Assembly (NCBI GenBank): GCA_022627515.1
Contig: JAKEGK010000240.1
Span: forward strand, 1-44,255
DNA: 44,255 nucleotides
Direction of reading: 5' to 3'
Source: Gammaproteobacteria bacterium
GTDB taxonomy: Bacteria > Pseudomonadota > Gammaproteobacteria > SZUA-152
The notes under the pieces were generated by a model. That model saw nothing but the letters and a program-made list of their open reading frames with translations, had not been told where the DNA came from and ran no database searches. The first letter of the stretch is position 1. The number at the start of each line of letters is the position of its first letter. This document shows, piece by piece, positions 36,816 to 44,255 of this stretch. The position numbers and the translations under genes were made by a program.

Positions 36816-37583
36816 TTACAGCTTGCAGCAACTTAAATCAAATTCCACCCTTTGATTCGTTTGTATGGGGTGTTTTTGGGTGGCATCCAGAAAACGCACG
36901 GTGAAACGATGTTTGCTGCCGCTGAATTCCGCGAAATACGTAGTATTGCCCGGCAGCGATACGATAATTAACTGGCAGGGCACTTTGGGATCGAGCGACT
37001 GTTTGTACACGCCATCTTCCGCAACCTGCCGTTCAGCAGTCGTGCTTTGCCGGACCAGTTCCAGGGCGCATGTGATGGTCGTTTTTAAGGGATGGAATGG
37101 AATCTGCCACGTTTGCAGATCGCGCAGGCGGCGCCCGGCGGGTTGCCGCAACCAGTAGCGGTAGGCTGGTATATCAAAATCACACAATCCGCCCGCTATG
37201 TTATTGCGAAACTGCAGAGTTTTCAGCAGTTCGTCATCCTTTATGTCTTTATCAATGGGCCCCGTAATATTGCGCAATTGCGCACTGAGTTGCTTCAGGT
37301 TCGACAATATTCCATCCAAGGTCCCTGTTTCAATTCCCGGTTTGCCTTTTAAAGGCGTCAATACTCCCCATATCCGGTCAAGTTCCTTGACGGTTTCCGC
37401 TTTAATGTCAGTGCGGTTGATGACATTGATGATGTCCAGCAAAGCGCTCAGCGCGGTATGGCTGTTTTCGGGCGACTCCCAGGACAGATGATGTTCCATC
37501 AAATTGAAGAGATACTCGAGACGCAGGAAAAACCGGTAACGTTCGTTCAGAGGGTGCTCAAATTGAATAACCCGGGCGTGCAT
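36816..37583 (-). CDS. zapD: Cell division protein ZapD
   Basis: ZapD bundles FtsZ filaments and binds the FtsZ C-terminal peptide. The family signature [21 protein letters not shown] opens the protein, followed by a helical domain and a beta-strand domain ([30 protein letters not shown]). The track starts at a TTG (37649). The ATG at 37583 gives 255 aa, close to E. coli ZapD (247), and aligns with the family start; an ATG at 37622 with a weak AGG six bases upstream would add 13 residues. It is 12 bp upstream of yacG, and its target FtsZ is encoded in the same window. Confidence 0.93.
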   Translation of the reverse strand: MHARVIQFEHPLNERYRFFLRLEYLFNLMEHHLSWESPENSHTALSALLDIINVINRTDIKAETVKELDRIWGVLTPLKGKPGIETGTLDGILSNLKQLSAQLRNITGPIDKDIKDDELLKTLQFRNNIAGGLCDFDIPAYRYWLRQPAGRRLRDLQTWQIPFHPLKTTITCALELVRQSTTAERQVAEDGVYKQSLDPKVPCQLIIVSLPGNTTYFAEFSGSKHRFTVRFLDATQKHPIQTNQRVEFDLSCCKL

Positions 37584-37695
37584 TGGCTGATTTTCAAAGG
37601 ATTTCGCGGCGTTTGCTTCCATAATTTGCCTATTGTGCAGTGTAGCCAATTATTACGCAACCTTAGTCCCATTTTGATCAAAACGCAATTCGATT

Positions 37696-37717
37696 CCAGC
37701 AGATTCTGGTCTGCTGG
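37696..37717 (-). repeat. Hairpin between coaE and zapD
   Basis: CCAGCAGA and TCTGCTGG form a perfect 8-bp stem with a 6-base loop, and ATTCC/GGAAT just outside can extend it. It lies 24 bases after the coaE stop on the minus strand. No T run follows directly, so it may be an RNA-processing site or a weak terminator. Confidence 0.55.
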
Positions 37718-37740
37718 CGCGGAATGGCAACGGGACTGAA

Positions 37741-38340
37741 TCACTGCTGTTGCGCCAGTTTGAGATATTTTTTGTGGAGCTGTTCTACCTGGATTCGGAG
37801 CGTGTCTGGCGCTCCATTGTTGTCGATCACATCGTCAGCGGCGGCCAGCCGCTCATCGCGGCTTGCCTGGGTTTTAATAATGCGTTTGATCAGCGATTCC
37901 GATATCTTATCGCGCTGTTGTGTTCTCTGGATTTGAGTTGCTTCAGATACATCCACCAGCAATACCCGGTCGACAATGTCCTGCCAGTGTTTTTCCACCA
38001 GCAAGGGAATGACGGCGACACAGTAACTCGCGGTGCAGCATTGTATTTTCGCCAATAAGGATTCTCGAATCCGCGGGTGGAGAATGGATTCCAGTTTGTT
38101 TCTGTCCGCTGCATTGCTGAACACCTGCCGTTTCAGCTTTTGCCGATTTAAGCGGCCGCTCGCGTCAATGATATCGTTACCAAATACGCTAATGATTTCC
38201 TGCAGTGCCGGTTGGCCCGGTTCAACCAAATCACGCGCGATGGCATCGGTGTCGTAAACGGGCACCCCGAGCGCTTTGAATAAATCGGCGACCGTACTCT
38301 TGCCACTACCGACGCCGCCGGTTAGACCTATCGTGAGCAT
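37741..38340 (-). CDS. coaE: Dephospho-CoA kinase CoaE
   Basis: CoaE phosphorylates the 3'-OH of dephospho-CoA, the last step of coenzyme A synthesis. The 199-aa protein opens with the P-loop IGLTGGVGSGKSTVADLF (about 3-20), then the YDTDAIARDLVEPG motif, HPRIR, and VIPLLVEKHWQDIVDRVLLVDVS, with a lid region rich in Arg. Length and motifs match the family. It sits between pilD and zapD in the same orientation, the standard gammaproteobacterial order. Confidence 0.98.
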   Translation of the reverse strand: MLTIGLTGGVGSGKSTVADLFKALGVPVYDTDAIARDLVEPGQPALQEIISVFGNDIIDASGRLNRQKLKRQVFSNAADRNKLESILHPRIRESLLAKIQCCTASYCVAVIPLLVEKHWQDIVDRVLLVDVSEATQIQRTQQRDKISESLIKRIIKTQASRDERLAAADDVIDNNGAPDTLRIQVEQLHKKYLKLAQQQ

Positions 38341-38382
38341 GATTACCAGCTTAAGCTATTTCAGATGAGATAGAGCAGTGTA

Positions 38383-39279
38383 CTACTGAATGCCGGCAAG
38401 TGAAAAATACCACTGCGTGATGTGTGTGCCCCATAACAGATAAACCCATCCGGCAATGGCCAGGTAAGGACCAAACGGTATGGGTATATTTTTGTCACGT
38501 CCGCAGAATACTATAAGGGAAATACCGATAATAGCGCCCACAAACGAGGATAACAAAATGATGCCCGGCAAGGATTGCCAGCCCATCCATGCGCCCAGCA
38601 TGGCCAGTAACTTGAAATCGCCATATCCCATGCCTTCCTTGCCGGTGAGCCGTTTAAACGCCCAGTAAACACTCCACAATGAGAGGTAACCGGCGATTGC
38701 GCCGATAATACTGGAAGTTGAATCAGTGAACAGGCCGAAGAGATTGAGCACGAGGCCGATCCAAAGGAAGGAGAGCGTAATATCATCCGGCAATAACTTG
38801 TGGTCAAAATCAATTACGCTTAACGCAATCAGCGCCCAGGTCAGGCTCAGCGCGGCAAGGCATTGCCAGCTAAATCCGAATTGCCAGGCGGCCACCACCG
38901 ATAACAACGCGGTCATGAGTTCAATGATGGGATAACGCTTGCTGATGGGAGTTTGACAGCCGGAGCATCGGCCTTTTAACCACAGGTAGCTTAACACGGG
39001 GATGTTTTCCAGGGCGGTAATTTGATGACCGCACTTGGGGCACGCCGAACGGGGAACCAGGAGGTTATATTTTTCCTTTTTTTCCGCCGTCAACGTATTG
39101 TCAGTTGAATTGCTTTCCGGTGTCAAAAATTCGGTACATTGTTCCCGCCACGCCGTATGCATCATGACCGGCAGCCGGTGAATCACCACGTTTAAAAAAC
39201 TGCCCACGGCCAGGCTGAAAACGGCGACGAAACTAATAAAGAAGTAAGGGTTAGTTTCCAGTAGATGAAAGAGTGCCAT
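38383..39279 (-). CDS. pilD: Type IV prepilin peptidase / N-methyltransferase PilD
   Basis: PilD cleaves the leader of type IV prepilins and type II secretion pseudopilins and methylates the new N-terminus. The 298-aa polytopic membrane protein has SFLNVVIHRLP near the start, two CxxC pairs (CPKCGHQ and CSGCQTP, about 78-106) of the cytoplasmic zinc domain, and the two catalytic aspartates in VIDFDHKLLPDD and GMGYGDFKLLAMLGAW. The domain between the first helix and the zinc site has a hydrophilic Ser/Asn-Thr insert (about 50-70). It lies downstream of pilC with a 174-bp gap. Confidence 0.97.
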   Translation of the reverse strand: MALFHLLETNPYFFISFVAVFSLAVGSFLNVVIHRLPVMMHTAWREQCTEFLTPESNSTDNTLTAEKKEKYNLLVPRSACPKCGHQITALENIPVLSYLWLKGRCSGCQTPISKRYPIIELMTALLSVVAAWQFGFSWQCLAALSLTWALIALSVIDFDHKLLPDDITLSFLWIGLVLNLFGLFTDSTSSIIGAIAGYLSLWSVYWAFKRLTGKEGMGYGDFKLLAMLGAWMGWQSLPGIILLSSFVGAIIGISLIVFCGRDKNIPIPFGPYLAIAGWVYLLWGTHITQWYFSLAGIQ

Positions 39280-39365
39280 GATTGATTTTCGAAATGCCGT
39301 CAGGGTTAACCGGTTCGACTGATATTTTTGACTGTTACTTACGAAAGTGGTCCAGCGAGCCGGTC

Positions 39366-39392
39366 GCCGCCCGGTGCATCCTTTCGGGCGGC
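39366..39392. repeat. GC-rich stem-loop between pilC and pilD
   Basis: GCCGCCCG (39366-39373) pairs with CGGGCGGC (39385-39392) over an 11-base loop, in the 174-bp gap after the pilC stop. No T run follows on the minus strand, so complete termination before pilD is unlikely; it may set relative pilC and pilD levels. Confidence 0.5.
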
Positions 39393-39453
39393 CGCTTATT
39401 AATAAAAGTTATTTTGAATAGAATATCTGATGCACTGCCTTTTGCAGCAATAG

Positions 39454-40686
39454 TTAAACCACTTCACCCATCTTGAAGATCGGCAGGTACATGGCGATTA
39501 CGAGGCCGCCGATGAGCACGCCCAGGATGGCCATAATCATGGGTTCCAGCAAGGAGCTTAAGCCATCGACCATATTATCCACTTCCTCTTCGAAAAAGTC
39601 GGCAACCTTGGAAAGCATGGTATCCACCGCGCCGGTTTCTTCGCCAATCGCCAGCATTTGCACCACCATATTGGGGAACAGCCCGGATTGTTTCATGGAC
39701 ACATTCATTTGGGTACCGGTCGCGACTTCATCACGCATTTGCAATATAGCTTTGCCATAGACACTGTTACCGCATGCGTCGGCGACGGTTTCCAGTGCTT
39801 CCACCAGCGGCATACCGGCTGCGAACATGGTGGCTAGGGTGCGAGCGAAGCGCGCAATGGTGGCTTTAATGACGATTTCGCCAAAAATGGGGGCTTTTAA
39901 TACAACACGATCTAATGCTTGATTAAATTTTTTTGACCTTTTCTTGAGGTTGATAAATACATATATGGCGGCGCCGATGGCAAGAAAAATTGCCCACCAC
40001 CAAGCTTGGAATAATTTTGATAGCTCGACTACAAACAAGGTGAGTGCTGGCAAATCCGCGCCAAATCCTTCAAACATACTTTGAAATTGGGGGATAACGA
40101 AAATAAGCAAAATGGCGGTAATTACGAATGCCACCACAATAACCGCGGCGGGATAAAAAAGTGCTTTCTTGATCTTACCCTTGATCGCTTCAACTTTTTC
40201 CTTGTAGGTTGCGATTTTGTCCAGCAAGGTTTCCAGAATACCTGCCTGTTCGCCGGCGTGCACCAGGTTGCAGAACAGGTCATCGAAATACAATGGGTGT
40301 CTTCTTAACGCATCTGCAAGCGCAGTACCACTCTCGACATCTGCCTTGATGGCCATGATCATGGACTGCATGCTGGGATTTTCATGTCCCCGGCCGACAA
40401 TTTCGAAAGCCTGCACCAGCGGCACACCGGCGGCCATCATGGTGGCTAGCTGACGGCTGAAAACAGCGATGTCTTTGGACGTGATTTTTTTCTTCCTGGG
40501 TCCACCACCAAATAACGATGTGGGTTTTTTCTTGACTTTAAGCGGGGTAATACCCTGACGGCGCAAGTCCGCCTTGATCAGGGCGACATTAGTTCCCGTG
40601 GCTTCCCCTTTAACGCGTTTACCTTGTTTGTTGGTTCCTTCCCAAACAAAGGCTTCGGATTTTGGGGCTGTTGCTACTTTTGCCAT
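39454..40686 (-). CDS. pilC: Type IV pilus inner-membrane platform protein PilC
   Basis: PilC (GspF family) is the inner-membrane platform on which PilB drives pilus assembly. The 410-aa protein has two T2SSF domains (about 75-200 and 275-400) and three main transmembrane segments (about 175-195, 215-250, 380-400). Typical sequences are FSRQLATMMAAGVPLVQAFEIV in the first copy and FARTLATMFAAGMPLVEALETV in the second. The start MAKVATAPK has AAGGA upstream. The gene follows pilB by 18 bp. Confidence 0.98.
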   Translation of the reverse strand: MAKVATAPKSEAFVWEGTNKQGKRVKGEATGTNVALIKADLRRQGITPLKVKKKPTSLFGGGPRKKKITSKDIAVFSRQLATMMAAGVPLVQAFEIVGRGHENPSMQSMIMAIKADVESGTALADALRRHPLYFDDLFCNLVHAGEQAGILETLLDKIATYKEKVEAIKGKIKKALFYPAAVIVVAFVITAILLIFVIPQFQSMFEGFGADLPALTLFVVELSKLFQAWWWAIFLAIGAAIYVFINLKKRSKKFNQALDRVVLKAPIFGEIVIKATIARFARTLATMFAAGMPLVEALETVADACGNSVYGKAILQMRDEVATGTQMNVSMKQSGLFPNMVVQMLAIGEETGAVDTMLSKVADFFEEEVDNMVDGLSSLLEPMIMAILGVLIGGLVIAMYLPIFKMGEVV

Positions 40687-40704
40687 ATATTATTCCTTCG
40701 TTAC

Positions 40705-42420
40705 TTACTCTTTGGTTACGCGATTGATTTCCTCAAGGGAGGTTAACCCGGCGCGAACTTTTACCAGGCCGGATTGGCGCAGGTCTCGAATTCCTTCCTT
40801 TTGCGCCTGGTCGGCCAACTGTATTGAATTGCCTCCCTCCATAATGATGCGGCGCATGGTATCCGATATGGGCATTACCTGATATATACCGACACGGCCT
40901 TTATAACCGCCGTTGCACTGGTCGCATCCGTTTTGGGAAGGACCGTAGATCTTGAGCGTCTTGACTTCATTGGGCGAGAATCCAATATCAATGAGGGTTA
41001 GATGCGGGATATCCCTGACCTGTTTGCAATTGCTGCATAACCGGCGCGCCAAACGCTGTGCGATGATAAGTTCAACGGAGGAGGCGATGTTATACGGTGC
41101 GATGCCCATGTTGATCATACGGGTCAGGGTCTGCGGCGCATCGTTGGTGTGCAAAGTGGATAACACAAGGTGACCGGTTTGAGCGGCTTTAATGGCAATT
41201 TCACCGGTTTCCATGTCACGAATCTCACCCACCATGATCACATCCGGGTCCTGACGCAAAAAGGCTTTTAGCGCGCTGGCAAACGTTAATCCCACCTTGT
41301 TATCTACGTTAACCTGGTTAATACCCGGCATGTTAATTTCCGCCGGGTCTTCCGCTGTGGAAATATTACGGTCTTCTGTGTTGAGAATGTTAATACCGGT
41401 ATACAGCGAAACCGTTTTACCGCTACCGGTCGGACCGGTAACCAGAATCATACCTTGTGGTTTGGCTAGCGCATTTAAATAGAGTTGCTTTTGGTCTTCT
41501 TCATAACCCAATACATCGATACCCAGTTGCGCGCTGGTGGGATCAAGAATACGCAGTACAATTTTTTCACCAAACAAGGTAGGACAGGTGCTTACGCGAA
41601 AGTCGATCGCCCGGTTTTTGGATAAGGTCATTTTCATGCGGCCGTCCTGGGGGACGCGGCGTTCGGAAATGTCCAGGCGCGATAAAACTTTAAGGCGCGC
41701 GGCGATCCGCTTGGCCAGCCCGACCGGAGGCGTGGCAATCTCGGTTAATACACCGTCCCGCCGGTACCTGACCCGGAAATACTTTTCATAGGGTTCAAAA
41801 TGAATATCCGACGCGCCACTATTAATAGCATCCAGAAGCACTTTATTGATAAAGCGCACGACCGGCGTATCATCGATATCACTGTCGCCGCCGCTGTCTG
41901 CTTTGGCGGTATCCTCGGTTGAAATATCAATAGAGTCCAGGTCGCCATCCAGATCCTGCAATGAAGTGTCACTTGCGGACATGGCTTTTTCAATAATAAC
42001 ATTGAGTTTGTCTTCTTCTACCAGTACGGCTTCCGTGTTCATCCCGGCGTGGAACTTGATTTCATCTAGCGCAATGAGGTTAGTGGGATCCGAAACGGCG
42101 ATAAACAGCCGGTTACCACGCTTAAACAAAGGGAGGCCATGGTGTTGCCGCACCAGCTTTTCATCAACCAGGCGCACGATCTCGGGATCCAGTTCTATGG
42201 CGGTGATATCAAGCAACGGCACCCCGAATTCATGGGCGGCCGCAATTGCCAAGGCCTTACTATTAACCAGCTTGGCTTCAACTAAATGCGTGACCAACGG
42301 TAATTTCTTTTTGGTCGCTACATCCTGAGCTTTGACGGCATCCGCTTCAGACAGCAGGCCATCCAGAACCAGCTTTCTTGCCAATCCACTGAGTTTCATT
42401 TGCGAACTTGGAGTTGCCAT
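40705..42420 (-). CDS. pilB: Type IV pilus assembly ATPase PilB
   Basis: PilB is the hexameric AAA-like ATPase that powers pilus extension. The 571-aa protein has the N-terminal GspE/MshEN domain (about 10-150), the Walker A GPTGSGKTVSLYT (about 330), the Asp box STAEDPAEI, the Walker B VIMVGEIRD, the His box LVLSTLHTND and the tetracysteine zinc site CSNCKQV...CDQCNGG (about 460-510). All motifs are intact. The upstream flank carries a low-quality promoter (TTGATT, 17 bases, AATACT on the minus strand) and no pilA. Confidence 0.98.
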   Translation of the reverse strand: MATPSSQMKLSGLARKLVLDGLLSEADAVKAQDVATKKKLPLVTHLVEAKLVNSKALAIAAAHEFGVPLLDITAIELDPEIVRLVDEKLVRQHHGLPLFKRGNRLFIAVSDPTNLIALDEIKFHAGMNTEAVLVEEDKLNVIIEKAMSASDTSLQDLDGDLDSIDISTEDTAKADSGGDSDIDDTPVVRFINKVLLDAINSGASDIHFEPYEKYFRVRYRRDGVLTEIATPPVGLAKRIAARLKVLSRLDISERRVPQDGRMKMTLSKNRAIDFRVSTCPTLFGEKIVLRILDPTSAQLGIDVLGYEEDQKQLYLNALAKPQGMILVTGPTGSGKTVSLYTGINILNTEDRNISTAEDPAEINMPGINQVNVDNKVGLTFASALKAFLRQDPDVIMVGEIRDMETGEIAIKAAQTGHLVLSTLHTNDAPQTLTRMINMGIAPYNIASSVELIIAQRLARRLCSNCKQVRDIPHLTLIDIGFSPNEVKTLKIYGPSQNGCDQCNGGYKGRVGIYQVMPISDTMRRIIMEGGNSIQLADQAQKEGIRDLRQSGLVKVRAGLTSLEEINRVTKE

Positions 42421-43108
42421 TCTTTTATCAGTATTCTCGAACTATTAATCTTAATCAATTCTATATGTTGATCGTTGGAGTTGAAAACCAGCTTGGTGGG
42501 CAAAATTTGACTAACCTGAAGAAGCAACTTGTCACTTTACTTGCTGCTACGGCCCCCACATTAATTATAAAGCGTAATGGCTCTTGAGGTAGCTATTTAT
42601 TTGATTAGTCAAATTTATGGCACAAACACTTTGCCTCGTCCAACGACAAGGATCCTGAGTCATAGTCCTTATCGGCAAAATATTCGCATTATTTAATAGT
42701 TAATGCCAAGAGTGCGATTATTTTCCGGACAGGATTCAACAAGACATCGGTCATAAACCGCTCAATCTTTATCTTTTGAGCTAGAACTCAATTTTAATCT
42801 GAGAATTTTGGACCGGATTCGTATGGCACAACTTCCGGATTTAGCAAGTTTTGTGCTAGAAACATAGCAATTTACAGGTTTAAAGACATCGGATTTATCC
42901 ACCCTCACAAATAAGGAGAGTTCCAGTTTAGATCCTGCTGCAGCTGTTAGGGGGTACGATATTTGCAACGCTCAAAATCTACCTGGATATTCAAAGTACA
43001 CAGTGGTTTTTCCGGGTGAATAAGCAAAAATTTAAATCAGCTAACGGATTGTTAAAGAGTTTTGATAGCCTAAATTAAATTTGATTATTACTAGTACGCA
43101 ATATTCTC
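42421..43108. other. Gene-poor 688-bp gap, possible gene remnant
   Basis: No convincing gene. The minus-strand ORF 42762-42968 (68 aa) has no recognisable motif, no Shine-Dalgarno and an unusual Lys/Ser composition. On the plus strand an open frame from about 42761 to 43023 is broken by a single TAG (about 42866). The part after it (about 50 codons, ending before TAA at 43021) has balanced composition, and another frame just upstream is also open for about 38 codons. This could be an eroded gene or chance. No pilin leader motif was found. Confidence 0.4.
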
Positions 43109-44164
43109 ATGCCAAGAATTATTCCTAAAGATCAAAAGATCAGGATTGCCGTCGTGGGTTGCGGCCGGATTTCCGCTAAGCATTTTGAAGCCATCCATTC
43201 ACATAACAAAGACCTGGAATTGGTTGCTGTTTGCGATTCCGATAAGAAGCAACTGGACGCCTCCGTGACTAAAACGGGCGTGCAGGGTTTCGACGACCTG
43301 CGTGATTTGTTGAAACAAACCGAAGCCGACCTTGTTGCGTTATGCACGCCCAGTGGTTTACATCCCCAACAGACGATTCGCTGCGCGAGAAGCGGTCGCC
43401 ACGTGATGACCGAAAAACCCATGGCGACCCGTTGGAAAGAAGGCATCAGCATGGTCCGTGCCTGTGACGAAGCGGGCGTGCGCTTGTTTGTAGTAAAACA
43501 AAACCGTCACAACGCTACCTTGCAATTGCTAAAGCGCGCGATCGACAAGAAGCGTTTTGGCAAAATCTACATGGTTCAAGTCAACGTGTTCTGGTCGCGT
43601 CCTCAGGAATATTATGACAGCGCGGCTTGGCGCGGCACCTGGGAATTTGATGGCGGCGCCTTGATGAACCAGGCGAGCCATTATGTGGATCTGTTGGACT
43701 GGTTGATTGGGCCGGTTAAAAGTGTGCAGGCGATGATTGGAACATTGGCTCGTAGAATCGAGGTGGAAGACTCGGCAGTATTGAACCTGCAATGGCGTTC
43801 CGGCGCAATGGGTTCGATGAGCGTGTCAATGTTGACCTATCCGAGAAATATGGAAGGCTCCATTACCATATTGGGTGAAAAAGGCACCGTCAAGCTGGGC
43901 GGCGTTGCCGTCAATCAATTCGAACATTGGGAGTTTGCGAATCAGGATGAAGATGATGAAAAAATCAAGAACGCCAATTACGAAACATCTTCAGTGTATG
44001 GTTTTGGTCACCCTGCTTACTATCAAAACGTAATAGAAACATTACGAGGGAACGCTGAGCCTCTTACTGACGGTCGCGAAGGTTTGCGTTCATTAGAATT
44101 ATTGATTGCCGCCTACATGTCAGCAAGGGATGGTAAGCAGGTTTCTTTGCCGCTTGAGTATTAA
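43109..44164 (+). CDS. Gfo/Idh/MocA sugar dehydrogenase, WlbA/WbpB-like
   Basis: The 351-aa protein is an NAD-dependent oxidoreductase of the Gfo/Idh/MocA family. It has the Rossmann motif IAVVGCGRIS (about 13-22), the catalytic-Lys motif TEKPMA (101-106), a GG.LMNQASHYVDLLDW helix with a conserved His, and a C-terminal beta-sheet domain. The overall sequence resembles WlbA/WbpB, which oxidise the 3-position of UDP-N-acetylglucosaminuronate in making diacetamido-uronic acids of O-antigens. Substrate is inferred from resemblance and from the following epimerase start. No good Shine-Dalgarno is visible before the ATG. Confidence 0.85.
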   Translation: MPRIIPKDQKIRIAVVGCGRISAKHFEAIHSHNKDLELVAVCDSDKKQLDASVTKTGVQGFDDLRDLLKQTEADLVALCTPSGLHPQQTIRCARSGRHVMTEKPMATRWKEGISMVRACDEAGVRLFVVKQNRHNATLQLLKRAIDKKRFGKIYMVQVNVFWSRPQEYYDSAAWRGTWEFDGGALMNQASHYVDLLDWLIGPVKSVQAMIGTLARRIEVEDSAVLNLQWRSGAMGSMSVSMLTYPRNMEGSITILGEKGTVKLGGVAVNQFEHWEFANQDEDDEKIKNANYETSSVYGFGHPAYYQNVIETLRGNAEPLTDGREGLRSLELLIAAYMSARDGKQVSLPLEY

Positions 44165-44227
44165 CAGCTGTATTTTTGTTCCATAAATTCGCCGGTTAGC
44201 AGCGGAATAAATCAAGAATCATACTTC

Positions 44228-44255
44228 ATGAAACTCGTTACTATAGTAGGTGCCC
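44228..44255 (+). CDS. Partial CDS, probable UDP-GlcNAc 2-epimerase (WecB/WbpI-like)
   Basis: Only nine codons are in the window: ATG then KLVTIVGA. This matches the usual start of WecB/WbpI-type 2-epimerases (M.(V/I)VTIVGARPQFIK). Following a WlbA/WbpB-like dehydrogenase by 63 bp, it fits a pathway to UDP-2,3-diacetamido or related sugars. The call rests on a very short stretch. Confidence 0.5.

Noticed and set aside
42618-42635. Sigma-54-like TGGCAC...TTTGC upstream of the sugar locus
   Set aside because: The GG and GC dinucleotides are 12 bases apart instead of 10, and no activator site or pilin gene follows.
42762-42968. 68-aa minus-strand ORF in the pilB flank
   Set aside because: No Shine-Dalgarno, motif or pilin leader; it lies in AT-rich gap sequence and is best taken as chance.
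1-44255. CRISPR arrays, tRNAs, phage or transposase genes
   Set aside because: No regularly spaced repeats, cloverleaf sequences or recombinase motifs were seen on either strand; the repeats found are inverted, not arrayed.

Overview
The window reads as a chromosomal segment of a Gram-negative gammaproteobacterium. The evidence is the gene order lpoA-yraN-dolP, a complete division and cell-wall (dcw) cluster running from mraZ to lpxC, and the conserved stretch secA / mutT / yacG-zapD-coaE / pilD-pilC-pilB, which resembles the secA-mutT-yacG-zapD-coaE-hofC-hofB order of E. coli. The MutT-ThiE fusion and argJ next to secA point to an environmental lineage (pseudomonad- or methanotroph-like) rather than an enteric one. 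The genus cannot be fixed from the sequence alone.

Layout. (1) Positions 1-3.65 kb: a gene-free left flank, a secreted TPR protein with an internally duplicated repeat unit, and htpG (Hsp90) behind a sigma-32-like promoter. (2) 3.7-8.5 kb, minus strand: an M48 metalloprotease lipoprotein, dolP, yraN and lpoA, all envelope functions except yraN. The diaA gene that E. coli carries between yraN and dolP is absent. (3) 8.66-9.93 kb: rsmI and the RNase P RNA gene rnpB. (4) 9.93-10.36 kb: a regulatory region with two perfect palindromes, a strong sigma-70 promoter and five MraZ-type boxes at exact 10-bp spacing. (5) 10.36-29.2 kb: mraZ rsmH ftsL ftsI murE murF mraY murD ftsW murG murC murB ddl ftsQ ftsA ftsZ lpxC, mostly with overlapping or nearly abutting ends. 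These genes make lipid II with meso-DAP, assemble septal peptidoglycan and the divisome, and commit precursor to lipid A. (6) 29.3-36.5 kb: a DciA-like gene on the minus strand, then an M23 peptidase (no secM-like ORF), secA, argJ and a Nudix-ThiE fusion. (7) 36.6-42.4 kb, minus strand: pilB-pilC-pilD-coaE-zapD-yacG, which mixes type IV pilus assembly, CoA synthesis, FtsZ bundling and gyrase control. (8) 42.4-44.25 kb: a gene-poor gap without pilA, then a WlbA/WbpB-like sugar dehydrogenase and the first codons of a probable UDP-GlcNAc 2-epimerase, so the window probably ends inside a surface-polysaccharide locus.

Most genes are ordinary, intact housekeeping genes. The unexplained structure is intergenic. 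The best candidate is a nested set of inverted repeats between argJ and the Nudix-ThiE gene: a hairpin at the argJ stop, an outer imperfect repeat whose right arm carries the Nudix start site, a perfect 29-bp middle repeat, and an 11-bp GC-rich core. A second 20-bp inverted repeat follows the same gene. Two touching perfect palindromes upstream of mraZ are also unexplained. No CRISPR array, tRNA, transposase or integrase gene was seen.
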